This document shows positions 54,000 through 63,706 of a DNA stretch of 64,000 nucleotides, piece after piece. The notes under the pieces are model-generated. The model had not been told where the DNA came from and searched no databases. It saw nothing but the letters and a program-made list of their open reading frames with translations. The stretch is taken from assembly GCA_001897855.1 (NCBI GenBank), contig MKUO01000008.1, positions 1-64,000 on the forward strand, written 5' to 3'. The position numbers and the translations under genes are program-made. The DNA is from Bacteroidetes bacterium 43-93 (GTDB taxonomy: Bacteria; Bacteroidota; Bacteroidia; Chitinophagales; Chitinophagaceae). Each line of letters begins with the position of its first letter. Positions within the stretch are counted from its first letter, which is position 1.

Positions 54000-55127
54000 T
54001 TATATAAAAAGCTCACCTGCTATTCTGTCTGCCCAGAGTTTGCCTTTTAAGGTCAGTAGCAAATGATTGTCTTTAAGTAAAATTTTGTCCTGCTCTATAA
54101 ACTGCTGCGCATCTTTCATGATCTGCGTTACATAGTCGCTGCCCCATTTGGTAGTAATGTGGCTGAGATCACAACCCCAGGAAGTACGTAAGGAGGTCAT
54201 GATATATTCATTAAGTTGCTGTTCCTTAGTTAAAATTTCCTCTTCGTAAGAAAGCTTATTTTCCAACAAAAGGCTTTTAATATAGAGCGCATTATTGGCA
54301 ATGTTCCATCGCCTGGTATTGCCATCGAAGCTATGTGCAGATGGACCGAGGCCGAGATAAGGCTTACCCAGCCAGTAATTGGTATTGTGGATGGCTCGGT
54401 GGCCGGGCTTTGCAAGATTAGATATTTCGTATTGCTCATAACCCATCAAATCTGCCTGTTCAGCAAGGATATCAAATTGCATCGCTGACTGTTCGGCATT
54501 TACCGGGGCGGTTTTTTTTGTCCGGATGTTATGGTGCAGAGCAGTTCCTTCTTCCACTGTAAGAGCATAGGATGAAAAATGGGGGATATCCAGTTCTTTG
54601 ATCCTTGCAAGATTGTTTATCCAGTCCTTATTGCTCAATCCGGGTACACCATATATCAGATCGATGGATAGATTTGTAAAGCCGGCATCTTGTGCCGCTT
54701 TTATGGCATAATCAGCCTGCTGCGCATTATGGGCACGGTTCATATACCTGAGGTCTTCATCCCTGAACGATTGTACCCCAATGCTAAAACGATTGATATT
54801 TGTAGTGCGCAGCTCTTGTAAGTAAGCTTTGGTAAGATCATCGGGGTTTGCCTCAAGGGTAAACTCTTTAAGTGCATCTACCTTAAAGTTCTTTAAGATC
54901 GAGTCAAACAGTTTTTGGATATCTGATATGGATAGGAGAGATGGGGTGCCCCCGCCGATGTAAACAGTTTCAATAGTTTCACCACTGAGATAATCTTTTT
55001 GTAACTCTATTTCTTTGTGCAGGGCAAGAAGCAAATCGCCCTTTAGCTTCAGAGAAGTAGAAAAGTGAAAATTGCAATAGTTACATGCCTGCCTGCAAAA
55101 AGGAATATGAATATAGATACCTGCCAT
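54000..55127 (-). CDS. hemW: radical SAM protein HemW
   Basis: A 375-residue radical SAM protein. Start motif GIYIHIPFCRQACNYCNF with the CX3CX2C cluster at C11, C15 and C18, glycine-rich VYIGGGTPSLL, EFTLEANPDDL, RFSIGVQSF, and a C-terminal HemW-type domain (LGKPYLGLGPSAHSFDGNTR). Length matches HemW, a heme-binding chaperone often annotated as oxygen-independent coproporphyrinogen oxidase. It lacks the extra residues needed for the oxidase reaction as far as visible. Confidence 0.94.
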   Translation of the reverse strand: MAGIYIHIPFCRQACNYCNFHFSTSLKLKGDLLLALHKEIELQKDYLSGETIETVYIGGGTPSLLSISDIQKLFDSILKNFKVDALKEFTLEANPDDLTKAYLQELRTTNINRFSIGVQSFRDEDLRYMNRAHNAQQADYAIKAAQDAGFTNLSIDLIYGVPGLSNKDWINNLARIKELDIPHFSSYALTVEEGTALHHNIRTKKTAPVNAEQSAMQFDILAEQADLMGYEQYEISNLAKPGHRAIHNTNYWLGKPYLGLGPSAHSFDGNTRRWNIANNALYIKSLLLENKLSYEEEILTKEQQLNEYIMTSLRTSWGCDLSHITTKWGSDYVTQIMKDAQQFIEQDKILLKDNHLLLTLKGKLWADRIAGELFI

Positions 55128-55265
55128 TCTGCAGCAAAGCTAAGACGTGTGCGCCTATCATTTCTTTTTGATTTTTTAATAGATATGAATTCGAAAAATA
55201 TTGGGTCGCGTATATGATAGTCGGGTTAGCTGTGTTATTTTTAAAATGACTAAACTGAATAGGGA

Positions 55266-55802
55266 ATGTTTCGCCTGATTGTTATTTGTATTCTATGTTT
55301 ATCGGTCGCAGTAGTAGATGCCCAGGCGTTAAAGCCAACAGCTTATTATATGGGTTTGCCAACGGTTTCGCAGGCCGCTAAGGACTATCATGCAGGGACT
55401 GTACCTGCAGGTGATAACGATCGCACCTATTCTATTGCAGATAGCATGAGTACGCTCAATAATGATACAAGGCCTTTCTATATTTTCCTGGTATCTAAAA
55501 TGCTGCTGACAGCCAACAGGCAGCTATCGATAGGCCTTGGTCGTACCTGCCGCGATTTTTTGCAACGAAATCCTGATGCAGTTGTAGGTTTATTGTTTTC
55601 TACCTCTGTAAAACCGGCATATAAATACCAATGGGCCAGGGTTATAGCATTAGATATTATGACTGCCTGCCCGGGCGATAAGATGAAATGTATGAAAACA
55701 TCTCGCCTGCTGGCGCTGCAACATTGCAGGGAGCAAAATGAAGAAGGGTTGGAAACTATATACAGCGCAGTACGGGCCAGCATCCGCAATGCCGGAAGGT
55801 AA
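55266..55802 (+). CDS. hypothetical secreted protein
   Basis: A 178-residue protein with a signal peptide (LIVICILCLSVAVVDAQA). Helical, with YIFLVSKMLLTANRQL and TSRLLALQHCREQNEEGLET. No family is recognised. 39 bp ahead of the DUF4271 gene and possibly co-transcribed, though a promoter element lies between them. Confidence 0.6.
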   Translation: MFRLIVICILCLSVAVVDAQALKPTAYYMGLPTVSQAAKDYHAGTVPAGDNDRTYSIADSMSTLNNDTRPFYIFLVSKMLLTANRQLSIGLGRTCRDFLQRNPDAVVGLLFSTSVKPAYKYQWARVIALDIMTACPGDKMKCMKTSRLLALQHCREQNEEGLETIYSAVRASIRNAGR

Positions 55803-55804
55803 AA

Positions 55805-55837
55805 TTGCCGAGTATATGTTGTGAAACATTAAATTTG
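55805..55837 (+). promoter_or_regulatory. promoter candidate for DUF4271-hemD
   Basis: TTG at 55805-55807 and TAAATTTG at 55830-55837, 22-bp spacing. The start codon at 55842 is so close that transcription would begin at or near it, giving a leaderless message. Confidence 0.45.
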
Positions 55838-55841
55838 CCCC

Positions 55842-56720
55842 ATGCCATTATTAGCCAGGATTTTTTGCATTGGATTGATGTGTACGCTGCTTTTGCCCGT
55901 ATTTGCAGAAGCGAAGGTATTGCCTGCCAAATATGGTATATCTATAGTCGCAGACAGCGCTGCTCAGTACAGGGCAGCTGTTATGATGGCTGATAGTATA
56001 GTGGCTGGCAGCCCTATGATGTCTAATAAGCAAATTGTTTACAATATTGAGCGGCCGCATATTATGGTCGATAAAACCCTTGACTTTTACCTGCTTACCT
56101 TGCTTATTGTAGTTTTTGGATTATTGAGATATGCAGATCCGCGATATCTTAACAATCTATGGCGGGCATTTATTACGCCGAGCCAGGCAAGGGCAGCAAA
56201 GGAGCAGCTGGACCTGGCAGTTGTCCCTAACCTTTTGATGAATATATTTTTTGTGATCGTAGCAGGTTCTTACCTATACTATGTTGTGGGGTACACCACA
56301 CCTGTTCGTCCAAGGAATATTTCACCCGGTATACTAGTGGTAATGTTGATAGCCGGCATAGGTATCATATACACTGCAAAATACCTTGCTGTAAAATTCA
56401 GCGGATGGGCCTTTAAAATAAATGATATAACTGAATATTATATATTTAATATATTTCTGGTTAATAAGATAACGGCGATAGCATTACTGCCATTCGTCTT
56501 ATTGCTTGCTTTTGGTGCACCTGCGTGGGCAATACCTGCTATGATCGTATCTGCAGCGATTATTGTTTTATCATTCATAAATCGTTACCTGCGCTCCTGG
56601 TCTGTTTTCGGGTCGTTTTTCCAACACAGTAAGTTTCATTTTTTTACGTACCTTTGCGCCTCAGAAATACTGCCCCTGGCAGTATTGGTGAAGTTACTGA
56701 TACGTGGATTTTTATATTAA
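55842..56720 (+). CDS. DUF4271 membrane protein
   Basis: A 292-residue protein: signal-like first helix, then about seven helices at 88-290 (FYLLTLLIVVFGLLRYADP, LNNLWRAFITPSQARAAKEQ, KSFSGWAFKIND-like stretch, FFTYLCASEILPLAVLVKL). This is the DUF4271 pattern, typical in Bacteroidota just upstream of uroporphyrinogen-III synthase, as here. Function unknown; gene neighbourhood suggests a link to tetrapyrrole or envelope metabolism. Confidence 0.85.
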   Translation: MPLLARIFCIGLMCTLLLPVFAEAKVLPAKYGISIVADSAAQYRAAVMMADSIVAGSPMMSNKQIVYNIERPHIMVDKTLDFYLLTLLIVVFGLLRYADPRYLNNLWRAFITPSQARAAKEQLDLAVVPNLLMNIFFVIVAGSYLYYVVGYTTPVRPRNISPGILVVMLIAGIGIIYTAKYLAVKFSGWAFKINDITEYYIFNIFLVNKITAIALLPFVLLLAFGAPAWAIPAMIVSAAIIVLSFINRYLRSWSVFGSFFQHSKFHFFTYLCASEILPLAVLVKLLIRGFLY

Positions 56721-56768
56721 AAAGATCGACTCGTATCAGACTTGTTGGCTTTATATGTAACCCAAAAT

Positions 56769-57569
56769 ATGGCAAAAGCTGTACGCCCTCAGTCTAAAAC
56801 TACTGATAGCAAAGAGTCCCGCAAGGTTGACTCCATACTAATAACCCAGCCCAGGCCGGAAACGGAGAAGTCTCCATATTTTGACCTGGCTAAGAAGTTT
56901 GACGTAAAGCTTGCCTTCCATCCGTTTATCAGGGTAGAGGGGCTTTCCGGTAAAGAGTTTCGCAAGCAAAGGGTTGATATACTGGAGCATACGGCCATTG
57001 TATTTACAAGTCGCAATGCTATCGATCATTTCTTCAGGATCTGCGAAGAATTGAAAGTAAAAGTATCGCAGGAGATGAAGTACTTCTGCATTACGGAAGC
57101 AGTAGCGTTATACCTTCAGAAGTTTATTCTTTATCGCAAGCGCAAAGTCTTTTTTTCTGCAGACGGCAGCACGGAAGGATTGCTTGAGGTAGTTACAAAG
57201 CATAAGGCAAATGAACGCTTCATTCTTCCCATAGCTGATAACGGAAAAAACGATATTGGCCAGTTCATGATCAAGAACAATATTGCTTTTTCGGAAGTAA
57301 TGCTTTACAGAACCGTATCTAACGACATTACGCCTGTAATGAAAGATAGCTACGATATGATCGTATTCTTCAGCCCTTTTAGCGTACATACCCTGTTTGA
57401 GTATGATGCCAATTTTAAGCAAAATGGCACTCTTATTGGTGCATTCGGGCCAACCACATCCAAAGCTATAGAAGACGCCGGCCTGAGGCTTGATATTAAA
57501 GCTCCTGCACCCAATGCGCCATCTATGGTTTCGGCCCTGGAACGGTATCTTACAGATGTGAAGAAATAA
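56769..57569 (+). CDS. hemD: uroporphyrinogen-III synthase
   Basis: A 266-residue protein from MAKAVRPQSKTTDSKESR (a longer frame begins 9 codons earlier). HemD-like bilobed fold: ILITQPRPETEKSPYF, AIVFTSRNAIDHFFRI, YFCITEAVALYLQK, then FILPIADNGKN and IVFFSPFSVHTLFE with IGAFGPTTSKAIEDAGLRLD. It cyclises hydroxymethylbilane in heme synthesis. The longer N-terminal extension is usual for Bacteroidota. 48 bp after DUF4271. Confidence 0.88.
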   Translation: MAKAVRPQSKTTDSKESRKVDSILITQPRPETEKSPYFDLAKKFDVKLAFHPFIRVEGLSGKEFRKQRVDILEHTAIVFTSRNAIDHFFRICEELKVKVSQEMKYFCITEAVALYLQKFILYRKRKVFFSADGSTEGLLEVVTKHKANERFILPIADNGKNDIGQFMIKNNIAFSEVMLYRTVSNDITPVMKDSYDMIVFFSPFSVHTLFEYDANFKQNGTLIGAFGPTTSKAIEDAGLRLDIKAPAPNAPSMVSALERYLTDVKK

Positions 57570-57592
57570 AAATCAAATTATTACTATAAATG

Positions 57593-57625
57593 CAGGCTGG
57601 ACTACGAGTTCAGCCTGTTTTGTTT
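57593..57625 (+). terminator. terminator after hemD
   Basis: CAGGCTG / CAGCCTG stem with inner ACT / AGT pairing, followed by TTTTGTTTT. It is 23 bp beyond the hemD stop. Confidence 0.8.
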
Positions 57626-57697
57626 TATGATTTTTTTAACTATTCCGTACCCAACCTTTCACAATAAACGTCCGGCAATTACGCTAATTTCATAGGG

Positions 57698-59725
57698 ATG
57701 CCAAATAAGCTGATTGAAGAATCGAGTCCCTACTTATTACAACATGCGCACAATCCTGTAGATTGGTATGCATGGGGAGATGAGCCCTTTGAACGGGCAA
57801 AAACCGAGAATAAGCCTGTGCTGGTGAGCATAGGATATTCTGCCTGCCACTGGTGCCATGTAATGGAGCATGAAAGCTTTGAGAACGAAGAAGTTGCGGC
57901 GTATATGAACAAGCATTTCATCAATATTAAAGTAGATAGGGAAGAACATCCGGCTGTAGATCATTTTTACATGGATGCCGTGCAAGCCATAACAGGCAGC
58001 GGCGGGTGGCCATTGAATGTATTTGTAACCCCAGAAAGAGTGCCCTTTTACGGAGGCACCTATTTTCCCCCAAAGCCTGTTTATGGACGATCTTCATGGA
58101 TGCAGGTAATGGAAAGCATCACAACGATATGGGCGGATCGGCAAGATGATGTAGCCATGCAGACAGGACAAATGCTGCAGTATCTGCAAAACGCATCGCG
58201 GATAGGTATAGAAGGCAGCGGGAAGCCCATAAATGATGAACTGGCACAGCTAATATGTGATAGCCTGCTAAAGCAGGCAGATACTGAGAAGGGCGGGTTT
58301 GGCAAAGCGCCGAAATTCCCCGGCTCTATGGCTATTTCTTACCTTTTGGAATATCATCATTATACCGGCAACAAAGCGGCATTACAGCACGCGCTGAAGA
58401 GCCTGGATGCTATGCTCCAGGGAGGCATTTACGACCAGTTAGGAGGTGGCTTTGCAAGGTATGCTACAGACAATAACTGGCTGGTGCCACATTTTGAGAA
58501 AATGCTCTATGATAATGCCTTACTGATAGTCTCTTTATGCGACGCATATAGCATTACCAAAGAGGACCGGTATAAGACAGCAATAGAAGAGACAATAGCA
58601 TTTGCTGAAAGGGAGCTAAAGAGCCCTAAAGGCCTTTATTTTAGCGCATTAGATGCCGATAGTGAAGGGGTAGAAGGTAAGTTTTATACCTGGACATGGC
58701 AGGAGTGGAACGAAGTGATCAGCGATGAGCTTGTAACCCGTTTTTTTGGCGTATCTGAGCATGGCAACTGGGAGCATACAAACATCCTGCATACGCCCGT
58801 TTCCATAGCAGATTTTGCTGTTCAAAATAGCGTAGACGAAGGGCATGTGCGTACCCTTATCGAAAACGCAAAAAAGACCTTGCTGGATGAACGTAACAAA
58901 CGAATCAGGCCGGGCACTGATGATAAGAGTTTATTGTCGTGGAATGCACTGATGAACATAGCGCTTTCAAGAGCTGCAATGGCCCTTGGCAATGAGCAAT
59001 ACCGAAAGCTTGCAGAGGACCATATGGCCAGTGTTAACAGGCATTTTACCATAGGGGAAGACTGGATGCACACCTGGAAACAAGGTAAAGCCAAAATACC
59101 CGCTAATCTTGATGATATAGCGTATCTGTCCAGGGCCATGATACAACTGGCATCCGCATCCGGAATAAACGAATACCTGCAAAGCGCAGGCGAGCTTTTG
59201 ATGGGGGGGATCGATCGTTTTTTAAACGAAGAAGGAAGGTTCTTTTACTATTCTTCATCGGCCGCGAAAGATATACCTGTGCGCAAGGTAGAAACCTATG
59301 ATGGTGCGACCCCATCTGCAAACGCTGTAATGGCAGAGTGTTTACTGCTTGCAGGGATGTTCCTGGAGCGTAATGACTATGCCGACCTTGGGTATAACAT
59401 GCTTACGGACATGGCATCGGCTGTAAGCCGCTACAGTTACTCTTTTTCTTACTGGGCTATGGTGATGCAACGGTACGCGCACAAGTATAAAACCATTGTG
59501 TGCAGTGGAGAGGAAGCCAATAAGACCGCAAATGAGCTGAACAGTTTTTGCATACCGGAGGTGCTAATGCTCACTTCACAAAAAGAAATATCTGAATTGG
59601 CGATACTAAAAGGGAAGTTTTCTGATGGTAAAAATGCAGTACATATTTGCACCCAGGAAAGTTGTTTGCCGCCAAAGTCAACATGGACGGAGGTTTTAGA
59701 GTATTTAGGTTCTATCAAAAATTAG
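57698..59725 (+). CDS. YyaL/DUF255 thioredoxin-domain protein
   Basis: A 675-residue protein. N-terminal thioredoxin-like domain (1-165) with a CxxC-type motif C50-H-W-C53 in [40 protein letters not shown] and [13 protein letters not shown] long (alpha/alpha)6-barrel region resembling glycosyl hydrolase-like domains follows ([53 protein letters not shown]). The layout matches the YyaL/spermatogenesis-associated 20 family. Function unknown. Confidence 0.93.
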   Translation: MPNKLIEESSPYLLQHAHNPVDWYAWGDEPFERAKTENKPVLVSIGYSACHWCHVMEHESFENEEVAAYMNKHFINIKVDREEHPAVDHFYMDAVQAITGSGGWPLNVFVTPERVPFYGGTYFPPKPVYGRSSWMQVMESITTIWADRQDDVAMQTGQMLQYLQNASRIGIEGSGKPINDELAQLICDSLLKQADTEKGGFGKAPKFPGSMAISYLLEYHHYTGNKAALQHALKSLDAMLQGGIYDQLGGGFARYATDNNWLVPHFEKMLYDNALLIVSLCDAYSITKEDRYKTAIEETIAFAERELKSPKGLYFSALDADSEGVEGKFYTWTWQEWNEVISDELVTRFFGVSEHGNWEHTNILHTPVSIADFAVQNSVDEGHVRTLIENAKKTLLDERNKRIRPGTDDKSLLSWNALMNIALSRAAMALGNEQYRKLAEDHMASVNRHFTIGEDWMHTWKQGKAKIPANLDDIAYLSRAMIQLASASGINEYLQSAGELLMGGIDRFLNEEGRFFYYSSSAAKDIPVRKVETYDGATPSANAVMAECLLLAGMFLERNDYADLGYNMLTDMASAVSRYSYSFSYWAMVMQRYAHKYKTIVCSGEEANKTANELNSFCIPEVLMLTSQKEISELAILKGKFSDGKNAVHICTQESCLPPKSTWTEVLEYLGSIKN

Positions 59726-59902
59726 CGTAAATTCAATTGTTTTTAACTAAAAGGCTTTTTAAAATTCTTAACAAATTTTTTTTCGATGCTTGCATTTTTG
59801 GAAAAAACTTTAAATATTGTGCATCGGTTCTGTTGGAAAACTACCGACAGACCAAAAAAATTACTTTATTTGCCTAATCGCAAAAACAATAACAACAGTA
59901 GT

Positions 59903-61162
59903 ATGAAACAATTTTCCCTGAAGATCTCGGCTGTAGCATTACTAGCATTGGCTGCCAGCTGCGGACAACCAGGCAACGGAGGACAACTTGTGGGAGAACC
60001 TACAATGATGACCTACAGGCCGCCTGTACCGCTTGGCATGGTGTATGTACCGTCTGGAGTTTTAAAAATGGGAGCCAGTGATGAAGATGTTCGCGGGAAG
60101 CATGACGCGATGATCCGTACTTCGCAGATAACTGGTTTTTACATGGATGCGACTGAAATTTCTAACCAGGAGTATCGCCAGTTTACGAACTGGGTTCGCG
60201 ATTCAATAGCTCATGCTACTTTGGGAGACTATGTTGATGATCCTGATGGCGGCCAGCACCTGGACATGAAAAAGAAGATCAACTGGAGAGATCCGGATCT
60301 GCAGGATCAGCTTGCGCAGTTCTATACAGAAGCTGGCCAATCCGGTTGGGGCAAGAAAGAGTTTAACAACTCTAAGCTGGTATATCATTATGAAACATAT
60401 GATTACGCAGCAAACGTTAAGAATCCAAACCAGCCCGGCAGCAGTTTTAAGACTACGCACGATATAGCTGTTTATCCTGATACTACTGTCTGGATGAAGC
60501 AATTCACGTATTCTTACAATGAGCCGATAGCAGTGCAGTATAACTGGTTCCCTGCGTTTAACACGTACCCTGTTGTGGGTGTTAACTGGCATCAGGCAAT
60601 GGCTTTCTGTAACTGGCGTACCCAGTTGTGGAAGGGCGATCGTGAAGCTCACAAAATGTATTTTGAAGGCGAGTTTACCCTGCCTAACGAAATGCAATGG
60701 GAATGGGCAGCACGTGGCGGCCGCGTAGAATCTCCATATCCCTGGGGCGGACCATACCTGGTTAACAAAAAAGGTTGTTACCTGGCTAACTTCAAACCAC
60801 AGCGCGGTAACTATGCAGCAGATGGTGGCCTGTACACTGTTCCTGTAGACCGTTACTGGCCAAACGATTACGGCCTGTATAACATGGCAGGTAACGTAGC
60901 AGAATGGACCAGCTCATCTTACTTCGGTACTGCTTATCAGACAGTTGCTGATCTGAATCCAAATATTGATTACAATATGCGCGACAACGATCCTCAGTGG
61001 ATGAAACGTAAAGTGGTACGTGGTGGTAGCTGGAGGGATGTAGCCTTCTACCTGCAAAATGGCACACGCGATTATGAATATGCAGATACTGCTAAAGCAT
61101 ACATTGGTTTCCGTTGTATCTATCAGCAAATAGCTCCTGCGTTAACCAACAGGCGTCAATAA
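59903..61162 (+). CDS. gldK: GldK, T9SS/gliding lipoprotein
   Basis: A 419-residue outer-membrane lipoprotein from MKQFSLKISAVALLALAASC (C20 in the lipobox). Formylglycine-generating-enzyme-like fold: MVYVPSGVLKMGASDEDVRG, FYMDATEISNQEYRQFTNWV, GVNWHQAMAFCNWRTQLW, NEMQWEWAARGG, YNMAGNVAEWTSSSYFG and VRGGSWRDVAFYLQNGTRDY. It forms the periplasmic ring with GldN in the T9SS. First gene of gldKLMN. Confidence 0.95.
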   Translation: MKQFSLKISAVALLALAASCGQPGNGGQLVGEPTMMTYRPPVPLGMVYVPSGVLKMGASDEDVRGKHDAMIRTSQITGFYMDATEISNQEYRQFTNWVRDSIAHATLGDYVDDPDGGQHLDMKKKINWRDPDLQDQLAQFYTEAGQSGWGKKEFNNSKLVYHYETYDYAANVKNPNQPGSSFKTTHDIAVYPDTTVWMKQFTYSYNEPIAVQYNWFPAFNTYPVVGVNWHQAMAFCNWRTQLWKGDREAHKMYFEGEFTLPNEMQWEWAARGGRVESPYPWGGPYLVNKKGCYLANFKPQRGNYAADGGLYTVPVDRYWPNDYGLYNMAGNVAEWTSSSYFGTAYQTVADLNPNIDYNMRDNDPQWMKRKVVRGGSWRDVAFYLQNGTRDYEYADTAKAYIGFRCIYQQIAPALTNRRQ

Positions 61163-61233
61163 GTATAAAAAGTGTAGTGAAATAACAATCGAGAGAAACA
61201 AAATTTTAAATCCTTAAGAAAAATTAGTATAAC

Positions 61234-62052
61234 ATGAATGCAGTAATGCTGTTTTTTGAAACTAAGCAGGGGAAATATGTAAAGAACCTGATTATTGGAT
61301 TTGGTGCGTCTGTAGTATTGATGGGTGCGCTGTTCAAAATCCAACACTGGCCTGGTGCCGGCCCAATGCTTACCGCGGGTATGATGACTGAGGCGTTTAT
61401 CTTCGCATTGCTGGGTTTACTCCCACCTCATAAAGATTACTACTGGGAGCGTTTTTATCCAAATATCGACGAGAATCCGCATGTAGAAGCGTACAAAAAA
61501 GGTACAAAATTTGATTCTGCAGCCGGTAAAATTTCTCCGGGAGCATCTCTTGACAAGATGATGGAAGATGCACAGATCACTCCGGCTAACATCCGTAAAC
61601 TTGGTGAAAACTTCCAACGCTTTGGCGTAGTAGTAGAGCAGATCAAAGATATATCTGACGTTACATCTGCTACCAGCGAATACTCTCAGAGTGCACGTGA
61701 AGCTGCAAGTGCTTTAGGTGAAATGAAAAATACTTTTATTGGTGCTTCTAATACAATGGCATCATTCAATAATGCTGCTGACGATACGGCAAGGTTCCAT
61801 GAGCAAGTAGTGGTTCTTTCGAGGAATCTGGGTTCTCTGAACCAGATCTATGAAGTAGAACTGCAGGATGCAAACAACCACCTGAAAGCTATGAACAAGT
61901 TCTATAGCAACCTGGTGAGCGCATCAGATGCAATGGCTTCCAGCGCTACAGATGCTGTGGCTGCTAAAGAGCAAATCGCACTACTTTCTAAAAACCTTAC
62001 CACATTAAACTCTATTTACGGTAATATGCTTGCTGCAATGCAAGGCCGTTAA
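61234..62052 (+). CDS. gldL: GldL, T9SS motor membrane protein
   Basis: A 272-residue inner-membrane protein. Two helices at about 14-65 (LIIGFGASVVLMGALFKIQH, MTEAFIFALLGLLP) with the conserved GALFKIQHWPGA, then a coiled cytosolic domain (SAREAASALGEMKNTFIGAS). Paired with GldM it forms the proton-driven motor for secretion and gliding. It starts 71 bp after gldK. Confidence 0.96.
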   Translation: MNAVMLFFETKQGKYVKNLIIGFGASVVLMGALFKIQHWPGAGPMLTAGMMTEAFIFALLGLLPPHKDYYWERFYPNIDENPHVEAYKKGTKFDSAAGKISPGASLDKMMEDAQITPANIRKLGENFQRFGVVVEQIKDISDVTSATSEYSQSAREAASALGEMKNTFIGASNTMASFNNAADDTARFHEQVVVLSRNLGSLNQIYEVELQDANNHLKAMNKFYSNLVSASDAMASSATDAVAAKEQIALLSKNLTTLNSIYGNMLAAMQGR

Positions 62053-62120
62053 TCGGGACTTTGAAAAGACAGAATCGTTGAAACGATTATTTTATATTTA
62101 ACATCAGTAAAAGTTAAAGA

Positions 62121-63665
62121 ATGTCTATACCTAAGGAGCCTCGGCAGATAATGATCAACCTGATGTATCTGGTGTTGACTGCGATGCTGGCGCTTAACGT
62201 GTCGTCTGAGATCCTGCACGCGTTCGAGACGATCAATCAGAGTATAACGGCGTCCAACAGATCTATCGAGGACAAAAACAATAAATTGTACCAATCCCTG
62301 GATGCCCAACAAGCCCAGACTGGTCAGGAGGCCCGTGTAAAGCCTTTTAACGATAAGGCACACCAGGCTAAAGCAGCCTCAGAAGCGGTTATTAAGTTTC
62401 TCGATGATTGGAAAAATAAGATTATTGAAGAATCTGGTGGTCGTGAAGAGAATGGTGAAATTAAACGCAAAGACAACATTGATGCAAGTACGCTATTGTT
62501 AGTAGAACAAAAACATGGCGATGAGATCAGGCAGAAATTGACAGAATTGCGTGAAATGCTGGTTGGCCTTGTTAATCCTGGTTCAAGAGATCAAATAAGG
62601 AAAGATCTGCCTATCAGAGTAGAGAATCCTGAAAAATCAGATAATAACCCACAGGCTGACTGGTCTACAGGTTATTTCCACAACATGCCTACGATGGCCG
62701 TGGTTACATTGCTTGCTAAGTTTCAAAATGACGTAAGGAACAGTGAAGCGATCGTTGTGAATCAACTGGTGAAAGAAGCCGGTGATGTTCAGGTTAAGTT
62801 TGACGAAATACAGGCAATAGCCGTACCTAAGAATAGTTATGTACTGGCAGGCCAGAAAGTAGAAGCGAGCATCATGCTTGCAGCTTATAACAAGGCTGTT
62901 AATCCATCAGTTACATCAAGCTCTGGCCATATTACTAAAGTAGAAAATGGCCTTGCTGAATGGGAAACTTCTGCTGCCGGAGTTGGTATGCAAACTGTAA
63001 AAGGTAATGTAACACTGGATATGGGTGGCCGTGTAGAAACCCGTCCTTACGAATTTACCTACATGGTAGGTTCGGAAGGTGCTTCTATGCAGCTGGATAA
63101 AATGAACGTGTTCTACATTGGTGTACCGAATCCAATTACAATTTCTGCTGCCGGTTACTCAATTGAAGATGTAAGTGTTGCAATACCAGGTGCAACCATC
63201 ACACCTAAAGAAAAAGGCCACTATGAAGTAATGGTGAGCAAACCAGGTAATATTATCGCTGAGATTGTTGCTAAGACAAAGGATGCAGGTACAAAAACCG
63301 TAGGCAAGCAAGAGATCCGTGTTAAACGTATTCCTGATCCGGTTGCCCGCGTGGGTAGTGTTTCCGGCGGAGGTATATTGAGTAGCATATTTAAAGCTCA
63401 GCTGGGTGTATTGGCTGCTTTGGATAATTTCGATTTCGATGCACGTTTCGTAGTTACAAGTTTTGACTTTTCAGTAGTACCAAAACGTGGCGAAATGATC
63501 GGGCCATTCCCTGTAAAAGGTGCGAGGTTTGATGGTAGTAAATCAGTTACGGATGCCATAGCAAGGTTGAGACCCGGTGACAAAGTGTATATTGAAGAAA
63601 TTAAGGCCAGGGGCCCGGATGGTACAACACGTAGCTTGAACACTATAGGTTTGACACTTCGATAA
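62121..63665 (+). CDS. gldM: GldM, T9SS motor stator-like protein
   Basis: A 514-residue inner-membrane protein. One N-terminal helix (MINLMYLVLTAMLALNVSSE) and a long periplasmic part with GldM-type domains (TGYFHNMPTMAVVTLLAKFQ, NSYVLAGQKVEASIMLAAYN, MQLDKMNVFYIGVPNPITIS, RIPDPVARVGSVSGGGI). It reaches through the periplasm to the GldK/GldN ring. 68 bp after gldL. Confidence 0.96.
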   Translation: MSIPKEPRQIMINLMYLVLTAMLALNVSSEILHAFETINQSITASNRSIEDKNNKLYQSLDAQQAQTGQEARVKPFNDKAHQAKAASEAVIKFLDDWKNKIIEESGGREENGEIKRKDNIDASTLLLVEQKHGDEIRQKLTELREMLVGLVNPGSRDQIRKDLPIRVENPEKSDNNPQADWSTGYFHNMPTMAVVTLLAKFQNDVRNSEAIVVNQLVKEAGDVQVKFDEIQAIAVPKNSYVLAGQKVEASIMLAAYNKAVNPSVTSSSGHITKVENGLAEWETSAAGVGMQTVKGNVTLDMGGRVETRPYEFTYMVGSEGASMQLDKMNVFYIGVPNPITISAAGYSIEDVSVAIPGATITPKEKGHYEVMVSKPGNIIAEIVAKTKDAGTKTVGKQEIRVKRIPDPVARVGSVSGGGILSSIFKAQLGVLAALDNFDFDARFVVTSFDFSVVPKRGEMIGPFPVKGARFDGSKSVTDAIARLRPGDKVYIEEIKARGPDGTTRSLNTIGLTLR

Positions 63666-63706
63666 AAAACATTAAATTTACTAATTCAGCAAATCGTACC
63701 AGGATT

